Shown here: positions 14,879 through 19,276 of the stretch, piece after piece
Layout: each line of letters begins with the position of its first letter
Numbering within the stretch: the first letter of the stretch is position 1
From: Sysuimicrobium calidum
Lineage (GTDB): Bacteria > Sysuimicrobiota > Sysuimicrobiia > Sysuimicrobiales > Sysuimicrobiaceae
Direction: 5' to 3'
DNA length: 19,276 nt
NCBI GenBank assembly: GCA_031459935.1
Contig: JAVKHN010000036.1
Location: forward strand, 1-19,276
The notes under the pieces: generated by a model
What the model saw: the letters and a program-made list of their open reading frames with translations, nothing else
Databases searched by the model: none
Told to the model about the DNA's origin: nothing
Made by a program: the position numbers and the translations under genes

Positions 14879-15356
14879 GGCACGGGTGATCCGGGTCGGT
14901 ATGGGGGAGGGAGTGGTGGAGCGGGATGCGCAGGCGGTGCTTGTAGCGGGCGGGCTGGGTTCGTGCGTGGCCGTCGTGCTGCACAGCCCGCGTCCCCTGG
15001 TGGGCGCCATGGCCCACGTGATGCTTCCCCAGGCGTTCGGGCTGAACGCGGTGCCCTTCAAGTTCGCGGACACCGCGGTCCCCGCGTTGCTGGAGTCCTT
15101 CCGGCAGGCCGGCGGAGACCCGGCCTTCGCGGTGGTGTGGATCGTGGGGGGCGCGGGAATGTTCGGGATCGCACCCGGGAACGTCCTAAACCTGGGCGCC
15201 CGCAACGTGGAGGCGGTTCGGGAAGCCCTGCACAGACAGGGACTGCGACCCCATGCGGAGGACGTGGGCGGGAGCGTGAGCCGGACGGTATCCCTGCACG
15301 TGGGCACGGGTCGGTTGGTGGTGCGTACCGCGGGTGGAGCGGAGAGGGAGCTGTAG
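14871..15356 (+). CDS. cheD: Chemoreceptor glutamine deamidase CheD (Thr of catalytic triad replaced)
   Basis: CheD deamidates receptor glutamines and, with CheC-type phosphatases, tunes adaptation. The 161-residue product starts at GTG 14871, eight bases inside cheR, with GGAGGA well placed upstream. Family patterns are GGLGSCVAVVLHSP (about residues 27-40), GAMAHVMLP (45-53), VWIVGGAGMFG (about 89-99) and NLGARNVEAVREAL. The catalytic cysteine (C32) and histidine (H49) are present. The residue six before the cysteine is Ala26; in Thermotoga CheD that position is the triad Thr21. Deamidase activity may therefore be weak. With no CheC here, FliY is the possible partner. Confidence 0.93.
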   Translation: MREARVIRVGMGEGVVERDAQAVLVAGGLGSCVAVVLHSPRPLVGAMAHVMLPQAFGLNAVPFKFADTAVPALLESFRQAGGDPAFAVVWIVGGAGMFGIAPGNVLNLGARNVEAVREALHRQGLRPHAEDVGGSVSRTVSLHVGTGRLVVRTAGGAEREL

Positions 15357-15358
15357 GC

Positions 15359-16069
15359 ATGCCGCAGCCGGCTTCCCCGGAGCGAGAGGCACAGGTCCTG
15401 CGGTATGCGGGGCTCGTGCGCGCGGTAGTCCAGCAACTCGCTCTGGGGCTTCCATCGCACGTGCCCCGGGAGGATCTGGAAAGCTGCGGGATGCTGGGGT
15501 TGCTGGAGGCCCTGGAGCGCTACGATCCCTCCCAGGGGGTGCGGTTCGAGACCTTCGCCTGGTACCGCATCCGCGGCGCCATCCTCGATTACCTCCGCAG
15601 CCTGGATCCCGCAAGCCGATCAGACCGCCAGCGGGCCCGGGAATTGGAGCGGGCGCACGAACGGCTTGTGGCCTCCCTGGGCCGGGAACCCACCCAGGAG
15701 GAGCTCGCGGCGGAGGTGGGCTGCTCCCTGCAGGAGCTCCTGGCAGATCTGGGACGGCTGCACGGATACGTGGCGGCCTCCCTCGAGGATCTGGTACGGT
15801 GGGCCGCGGAGCGGGGGGAGCCTGCGGCATCGGGCGCTGGACCGGAGGAGGTGGCAGAGCAGCAGGAGCTGCTGGAGGCCCTGCGTCAGGGCCTGGGACT
15901 CCTCTCCGAGCGCGAGCGGCTGGTGGTGGGCCTCTACTACTACGAGGGCCTGACCCTGGCGGAGATCGGGGAGATCCTGGACCTCACGGAGTCCCGGGCC
16001 TGCCAGATCCACGCACAGGCCCTGCTCCGGCTGCGGACCTACCTCGTGCGGCGCGGGTTCGGCCGATGA
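15359..16069 (+). CDS. fliA: Flagellar RNA polymerase sigma factor FliA (SigD/WhiG family, sigma-28)
   Basis: This sigma factor directs late flagellar and chemotaxis genes. The 236-residue product starts at ATG 15359, two bases after cheD. Region 2 (about residues 12-80) has EDLESCGMLGLLEALERYDPSQGVRFETFAWYRIRGAILDYLR, the FliA/SigD form of the -10-binding region. Region 3 covers about 85-140 (LGREPTQEELAAEVG). Region 4 (about 180-232) has LSERERLVVGLYYYEGLTLAEIGEILDLTESRACQIHAQAL, the -35-binding helix-turn-helix. It closes the operon. No anti-sigma factor FlgM is recognisable nearby. No terminator hairpin is seen in the 18 bases before the convergent gene. Confidence 0.95.
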   Translation: MPQPASPEREAQVLRYAGLVRAVVQQLALGLPSHVPREDLESCGMLGLLEALERYDPSQGVRFETFAWYRIRGAILDYLRSLDPASRSDRQRARELERAHERLVASLGREPTQEELAAEVGCSLQELLADLGRLHGYVAASLEDLVRWAAERGEPAASGAGPEEVAEQQELLEALRQGLGLLSERERLVVGLYYYEGLTLAEIGEILDLTESRACQIHAQALLRLRTYLVRRGFGR

Positions 16070-16087
16070 GGATTCGGTACGCGCGGC

Positions 16088-16384
16088 CTACCACCGGAGC
16101 CAGCGGGCCAGCTCCCCGAGCCCGGACCACACCAGGCCCACAGCGCCCCGCACCGTCTGGTAGAGCCAGCTCAGCAGCCGATCCAGGAATGCAGGCAGTG
16201 CAGGCGGCTGCGTCGTCGGAGGGGCGGGGGATTGGGGGGCTGCAGGCGCGGTGCGGGAGGCGCTGGGGGAGGGGGCGGGTACGACGGCCCCCGCAGCGCG
16301 CACCCGCTGCAGGGCGTGGAGGAATCCGGGGCCGGAGGCGGGGCCAGGTAGCTGCGGCTCGTGGTGCACGGGACGGACCTGCAT
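16088..16384 (-). CDS. 98-residue orphan protein, Pro/Ala-rich with Trp-rich amphipathic C-terminus; behind a sigma-54-like promoter
   Basis: I do not recognise this protein. It begins MQVRPVHHEPQLPG, then GPGFLHALQRVRAAG, then a Pro/Ala/Ser linker (about residues 35-65). It ends in one long hydrophobic, tryptophan-containing helix (LPAFLDRLLSWLYQTVRGAV, then GLVWSGLGELARWLRW) that could lie on a membrane or act in assembly. The evidence that it is real is upstream: a near-perfect Shine-Dalgarno (GGAGGTGAT, 16396-16388 on the minus strand) and a sigma-54-like site whose -12 C is 25 bases from the ATG, exactly as at fliL. The N-terminal G-x-G-F-x2-A-L pattern is loosely like small exported flagellar proteins, but this is too weak to name it. 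It converges on fliA with an 18-nt gap. Confidence 0.6.
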   Translation of the reverse strand: MQVRPVHHEPQLPGPASGPGFLHALQRVRAAGAVVPAPSPSASRTAPAAPQSPAPPTTQPPALPAFLDRLLSWLYQTVRGAVGLVWSGLGELARWLRW

Positions 16385-16407
16385 GGGATCACCTCCGTCC
16401 GGGATCC

Positions 16408-16422
16408 TGCACACTCCGTGCC
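16408..16422 (-). promoter_or_regulatory. Sigma-54-like (-24/-12) site in front of the 98-residue orphan
   Basis: Read on the minus strand the site is GGCACG, GAGT, GTGCA, with the -24 GG at 16422-16421 and the -12 GC at 16410-16409, ten bases apart. Compared with TGGCACG-N4-TTGCW it differs at the leading T (C here, as in the two operon sites) and at the first T of the -12 block. It begins ten bases after the glcD stop codon. Predicted transcription would start near 16398, just before the Shine-Dalgarno. Confidence 0.6.
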
Positions 16423-16432
16423 GTACCGCTTC

Positions 16433-17797
16433 TTACCCCGCGCTCTTGCCCGGGTTCAGGATTCCGTCCGGGTCGAGGAGGGCCTTGACCCGCCGCATCC
16501 ACCCGAGCGCCGGCCCGTGCTCCACCTCCAGGTACTTCCGCTTGCGCAGCCCCACCCCGTGCTCCCCGCTGGCCGTCCCGCCCAGCTCCAGGGCCCTATG
16601 CACGAGCCGCTCGCTGTAGGCCTCCGCCCGGTGGTATTCCTCCGGTCGCACCGCCACCAGCACGTGAAAGTTGCCGTCCCCCACGTGCCCCACGATCCTG
16701 CCCGGCAGCTGGAACTCTTGGAGCAGGGCCTGGGCAAAGGCCACCGTCTCGGGCAGGCGGGAGAGGGGTACCGCCACGTCCGTGGTGAGGAACCGGTGGC
16801 CGGGAAACTGGTGGGTGAAGGCCCAGTACGCCCTGTGTCGGGCCTCCCACTGGGCCGACCGTTCCTCCGGCGTGCGGGCCACGTCCAGGGATGTGGCCCC
16901 GTGGCTGTGCGCCAGCTCCAGCGCGGTCTCCGCTTCCTGGCGCATGGCCGCTTCGCTGCTGGCGTGGAACTCCAGGAACAGGGCAGGCTGCTCGGGATAG
17001 CCGCGGTGCAGAAGCGCGTTAATGGCCGCCATGGCGGCCGCATCCAGGAGCTCCAGCCGGGCCACGGGCAGGCCCGAAGCCATGATGGCGTATGCGGCCT
17101 GAGCGGCCTCCAGGACGGAGGGGAAGAAGGCGCGCACGGTGTGCACATAGGCGGGCAGCGGGTGAAGTCGCACCACCAGGCGCGTGATCACCCCCAGGGT
17201 TCCCTCCGATCCGATGAACAGGTCCTTCAGGTCGTATCCGGAACTGGTCTTGCGCACACCCCGGCCCAGCTCCAGCACCTCCCCGGAAGCCAGCACCACC
17301 TGGAGGGCCAGCACGTTCTGCCGCATCCCGCCGTATCGCACCGTCATGGTGCCGCTGGCGTTGGTGGCCGCCATCCCTCCGAGCGTCGCCTCGGCCCCGG
17401 GATCTACGGGGAAGAAGAGCCCGTGGCGCCGCACCGCCCGGTTGAGGGCCGTGTAGGCGAGGCCGGGTTCCACCACCGCGAGAAAGTCCTCAGGCTGCAC
17501 CTCCAGGATCCGATTCATGCGGGAGAGGTCCAGGCTGATGGCCGCTCCAAGCGGGATCAGGGCGCCTTCCAGGCTCGTGCCGGCTCCGAAGGGGATCACG
17601 GGCGTCCGAAACTCCCGCGCCACCCGCAGCACCGCCTGTACATCCGCCACCCGCTCCGCGAACGCCACGGCCAGGGGCCGGCGCGCCTCGGGATACCCCT
17701 CGTCCCGGCCATGGGCGTCCAGCACGGAATCCGTGATGCTGACCTTCTCGGGTCCCAGGGCGTCCCGGAGGGCTTCCACCACCTCGCCGCACTCCAT
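16433..17797 (-). CDS. glcD: FAD-linked oxidase, glycolate oxidase GlcD / D-lactate dehydrogenase family
   Basis: These flavoproteins oxidise 2-hydroxy acids such as glycolate or D-lactate and pass electrons to quinone or cytochrome. The 454-residue product has the PCMH-type FAD domain (about 40-215): VIPFGAGTSLEGALIPLG, DFLAVVEPGLAY, VDPGAEATLGGMAATNASG, RYGGMRQNVLALQVVLASGE and GSEGTLGVIT. The C-terminal FAD-oxidase domain (about 220-454) has GHVGDGNFHVLV and GTASGEHGVGLRKRKYLE, ending ILNPGK. No iron-sulfur cysteine clusters are present, and no glcE or glcF is adjacent, so D-lactate dehydrogenase is as likely as glycolate oxidase. ATG 17797 sits directly after AAGGAG, too close for normal spacing; GTG at 17782 or 17779 could be the true start. 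It diverges from tetR. Confidence 0.88.
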   Translation of the reverse strand: MECGEVVEALRDALGPEKVSITDSVLDAHGRDEGYPEARRPLAVAFAERVADVQAVLRVAREFRTPVIPFGAGTSLEGALIPLGAAISLDLSRMNRILEVQPEDFLAVVEPGLAYTALNRAVRRHGLFFPVDPGAEATLGGMAATNASGTMTVRYGGMRQNVLALQVVLASGEVLELGRGVRKTSSGYDLKDLFIGSEGTLGVITRLVVRLHPLPAYVHTVRAFFPSVLEAAQAAYAIMASGLPVARLELLDAAAMAAINALLHRGYPEQPALFLEFHASSEAAMRQEAETALELAHSHGATSLDVARTPEERSAQWEARHRAYWAFTHQFPGHRFLTTDVAVPLSRLPETVAFAQALLQEFQLPGRIVGHVGDGNFHVLVAVRPEEYHRAEAYSERLVHRALELGGTASGEHGVGLRKRKYLEVEHGPALGWMRRVKALLDPDGILNPGKSAG

Positions 17798-17832
17798 CTC
17801 CTTTCGCCCCTCCGCAAAGGAGTTCCCGTCCT

Positions 17833-17875
17833 GAATCTGCCCCGCTCTTGCGGAGCGTATCGCGCTGATAGATTC
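17833..17875 (-). other. Possible three-stem RNA structure in the glcD leader
   Basis: On the minus strand the leader contains, without gaps, the arms GAATC, then a TATC/GATA hairpin (five-base loop), then a CGCTC/GAGCG hairpin (five-base loop), then five bases and GATTC closing the outer stem. All 14 base pairs are Watson-Crick. It lies 36-78 bases upstream of the glcD ATG. It resembles a compact three-way junction but matches no riboswitch class that I can name; chance is possible. Confidence 0.3.
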
Positions 17876-17945
17876 GTGCCCAGTTCGCCACCTCCTCTCA
17901 AGCACGGCGGGCGACAGGAGCCGAGGGGGAGCAACCCTCCTGCGT

Positions 17946-17974
17946 TTGACACGGCCGCCGGTCCGCCCTACCAT
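17946..17974 (+). promoter_or_regulatory. Sigma-70-type promoter of the TetR gene
   Basis: A perfect -35 hexamer TTGACA (17946-17951) is followed after a 17-base spacer by TACCAT (17969-17974), which matches four of six positions of TATAAT. It directs transcription toward tetR and fadN, with a predicted start near 17981, inside the palindromic operator. This arrangement would allow the repressor to block its own transcription. Confidence 0.65.
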
Positions 17975-17977
17975 GGT

Positions 17978-17997
17978 CCTACCAAACGTTCGGTAGG
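17978..17997. promoter_or_regulatory. Palindromic operator for the TetR regulator
   Basis: CCTACCAAACGTTCGGTAGG is a 20-bp palindrome with nine of ten pairs matching (one A/C mismatch), centred between 17987 and 17988. The core TACC...GGTA around an ACGT centre is of the kind bound by TetR regulators of fatty-acid and phenylacetate genes. A further half-site CCTACC lies at 17967-17972, overlapping the -10 box, eleven bases from the CCTACC of the palindrome. It ends four bases before the GTG of tetR. Confidence 0.7.
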
Positions 17998-18001
17998 CCC
18001 C

Positions 18002-18592
18002 GTGGTCCAGAGTCTGGTCCGTTCTCGCCACGAGGAGCTTCTGGCCGCGGCGGTGCGGCTGTTCCGGGAGCGCGGGTACCACGCCACCTCTATGCAAGAC
18101 CTCGCTCAGGCCCTCGGGATCCAGCGGGGGAGCCTCTACCACTACATCGCGGCCAAGGAGGACCTGCTGTGGGAGATCATGGACCGGGCCCTGTCGCGCC
18201 TGATGGCCGCGGTGGAACCCGTGGTCCGCACTCCCTCCTCCGCCGCTCGCCGCCTTCAGGGCGCCATCGCCGCCCACCTCGCGGTGGCCGCCTCCCTCCG
18301 GGACGAGCTCACCATCCTCCACGTGGAGCTGAAGTCCCTCTCCCCCTCCCGCCGTCGGGAGATGGTGGCGCGGCGGGGCCGGTACGAGACCCTGTTCCGG
18401 GAGATCCTGGAAGACGGCATCGCCCGCGGGGAGTTCCGGGAGGTGGACGTGAAGGCCGCCACTTTCGCGCTCCTCGGGGCCTGTAACTGGTTCACCCAAT
18501 GGTTCCGGCCGGACGGTCCGCAAGGGCACGCCCACTTCACTCGGTGGTTTTCGGACCTCTTCCTGCGGGGGTTGGAAAGGAGGGGAGCATGA
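18002..18592 (+). CDS. TetR-family transcriptional regulator (probable fatty-acid degradation repressor)
   Basis: The 196-residue product starts at GTG 18002, the only plausible start between the promoter and the DNA-binding domain. The N-terminal HTH domain (about residues 8-56) has ELLAAAVRLFRERGYHATSM, DLAQALGIQRGSLYHYIAAKEDLLWEI. The C-terminal ligand domain (about 70-196) ends with FALLGACNWFTQWFRPDGP and a Trp-Phe rich helix, a pattern common in acyl-CoA-responsive TetR proteins. It overlaps fadN by four bases, so both are co-transcribed. In Bacillus a TetR protein (FadR) represses fad genes including fadN, and a similar job is likely here; the effector would be an acyl-CoA by analogy. 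It probably represses itself through the palindrome at its start site and might also act on divergent glcD. Confidence 0.9.
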   Translation: MVQSLVRSRHEELLAAAVRLFRERGYHATSMQDLAQALGIQRGSLYHYIAAKEDLLWEIMDRALSRLMAAVEPVVRTPSSAARRLQGAIAAHLAVAASLRDELTILHVELKSLSPSRRREMVARRGRYETLFREILEDGIARGEFREVDVKAATFALLGACNWFTQWFRPDGPQGHAHFTRWFSDLFLRGLERRGA

Positions 18593-19276
18593 GGGCCGCC
18601 ATCCGCCGCGCCGCGGTGTTGGGAGCCGGTACCATGGGGTCGCAGCTCGCGGCCCTCTTCGCGAACGCGGGGGTGCCGGTGCTGCTGCTGGACATCCTGC
18701 CCCCAGAGCTCTCCGAGGAGGAAAGCAGCGATCCGGAGGCCCGAAACCGCCTTGCCCAGGAAGGACTCGAGCGTGCTCTTCGCATGCGACCCGCGGCTTT
18801 CACCGTTCCGGATCGGGCGCAACTGGTGGAGGTGGGCAATCTGGAGGACGACCTCCCCCGCATCCAGGAGTGCAGCTGGGTGGTGGAGGCGGTGGTGGAG
18901 GATCTGGCAGTGAAGCGGGCGGTGCTGGAGCGCGTGGAGCGGTACTGGAAGCCCGGGATCGTGGTGAGCACCAATACCAGCGGTCTCCCCGTCCGGGAGA
19001 TGGTGCAGGGGCGCTCGCCCGCCTTTCGGGCGCACTTCCTCGGCACCCATTTCTTTAACCCCCCCCGTTATCTGAAGCTCCTGGAGATCATCCCCACGGA
19101 GGAGACGGATCCTGAGGTGGTGCGGTGGGTGGAGGGGGTGGCCCATCGCCGGCTCGGCAAGGGCGTGGTGCGGGCGAAGGACACCCCCAACTTCATCGCG
19201 AACCGCATCGGCACCTTCGCGTTCCTGCACACGGTGCGGGTGATGATGCAGGAAGGGCTCTCCGTGGAGGAAGTAG
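18589..19276 (+). CDS. fadN: 3-hydroxyacyl-CoA dehydrogenase FadN, N-terminal part (runs off the window)
   Basis: This enzyme oxidises 3-hydroxyacyl-CoA with NAD in fatty-acid beta-oxidation. ATG 18589 overlaps the tetR stop, with AAGGAGGGGAG just upstream. The 229 residues present hold the NAD-binding domain: RRAAVLGAGTMGSQLAALFANAGVPVLLLD (about residues 6-35), VGNLEDDLPRI, VVEAVVEDLAVKRAVLERVE, STNTSGLPV and HFLGTHFFNPPRYLKLLEIIPT. It continues with AKDTPNFIANRIGTFAF, the start of the C-terminal dehydrogenase domain. These segments closely follow my recollection of Bacillus FadN (about 790 residues, with a C-terminal hydratase domain). Whether that hydratase domain is present lies beyond the window. 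Confidence 0.9.
   Translation, partial: MRAAIRRAAVLGAGTMGSQLAALFANAGVPVLLLDILPPELSEEESSDPEARNRLAQEGLERALRMRPAAFTVPDRAQLVEVGNLEDDLPRIQECSWVVEAVVEDLAVKRAVLERVERYWKPGIVVSTNTSGLPVREMVQGRSPAFRAHFLGTHFFNPPRYLKLLEIIPTEETDPEVVRWVEGVAHRRLGKGVVRAKDTPNFIANRIGTFAFLHTVRVMMQEGLSVEEV

Noticed and set aside
16070..16087. Terminator between fliA and the convergent orphan gene
   Set aside because: The 18 bases contain no inverted repeat or T-run; transcripts seem to converge without a visible intrinsic terminator.
17490..17891. Minus-strand frame starting GTG-GCG-AAC after a GAGGAGGTGG sequence
   Set aside because: It overlaps glcD in another frame and has no recognisable domain; the Shine-Dalgarno-like stretch overlaps its own start codon.
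16361..18001. A very long + strand open frame running antisense through glcD and in frame into tetR
   Set aside because: Its translation is His/Gln/Arg rich and low in conserved motifs, while the minus strand gives a complete FAD oxidase. Long antisense frames are expected at this G+C content. Only the part from GTG 18002 is a real gene.
17798..18535. Minus-strand extension of the glcD frame back across tetR
   Set aside because: The added residues have no FAD-oxidase similarity and lie antisense to a clear TetR protein and its promoter region; family members start near the ATG at 17797.
1..19276. CRISPR arrays, tRNA or rRNA genes, insertion sequences, phage genes
   Set aside because: No repeat-spacer pattern, RNA gene fold, transposase or integrase motif was seen; the window is an intact chromosomal operon with metabolic neighbours.

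Overview
The window is one long flagellar and chemotaxis operon on the + strand (about 1-16069), followed by a short accessory and metabolic block (16088-19276). By eye the DNA is close to 70 % G+C, with strong GGAGG-type ribosome binding sites, many GTG starts and 4-16 nt gene overlaps. The gene order (fliK end, flgD, flgE, flbD, motA, motB, fliL, fliM, fliY, fliO, fliP, fliQ, fliR, flhB, flhA ... cheB, cheD, fliA) is the fla/che order of Firmicutes and related deep-branching Gram-positive or thermophilic lineages. FliY (CheC-like phosphatase fused to FliN) and a fadN gene that closely resembles the Bacillus version point the same way. A high-GC Limnochordia-, Symbiobacteriia- or Sysuimicrobiota-like bacterium would fit, but no ribosomal RNA or marker gene is present to fix this.

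Layout: (1) 1-1759, end of a probable FliK, hook cap FlgD and hook protein FlgE; (2) 1811-3606, FlbD and the stator pair MotA/MotB; (3) 3650-8163, FliL, the switch proteins FliM and FliY, and the export gate FliO-P-Q-R; (4) 8160-9008, an HDOD/HD-domain signalling protein inserted where flhB normally follows fliR; (5) 9046-12101, FlhB and FlhA; (6) 12105-16069, a YcgR-like PilZ protein, CheB, a small GAF protein, CheR, CheD and the flagellar sigma factor FliA. The usual flhF and flhG do not follow flhA, and cheA, cheW, cheC and cheY are not in the window.

After the operon, the minus strand carries a 98-residue orphan protein (16384-16088) and a GlcD-type FAD oxidase (17797-16433). Diverging from glcD are a TetR regulator (18002-18592) and the start of fadN (18589 onward), a fatty-acid beta-oxidation gene.

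The most interesting signal is regulatory. The only two real gaps inside the operon downstream of motA (before fliL and before flhB) both hold near-consensus sigma-54 (-24/-12) promoters, embedded in a 27-nt module that is identical at 22 positions and begins at the stop codon of the preceding gene. A third sigma-54-like site with the same spacing to the start codon as at fliL precedes the minus-strand orphan. This ties the unrecognised protein to the flagellar regulon and suggests a sigma-54 layer above FliA in this organism. PilZ and HD-domain proteins inside the operon suggest second-messenger (possibly c-di-GMP) input to the motor.
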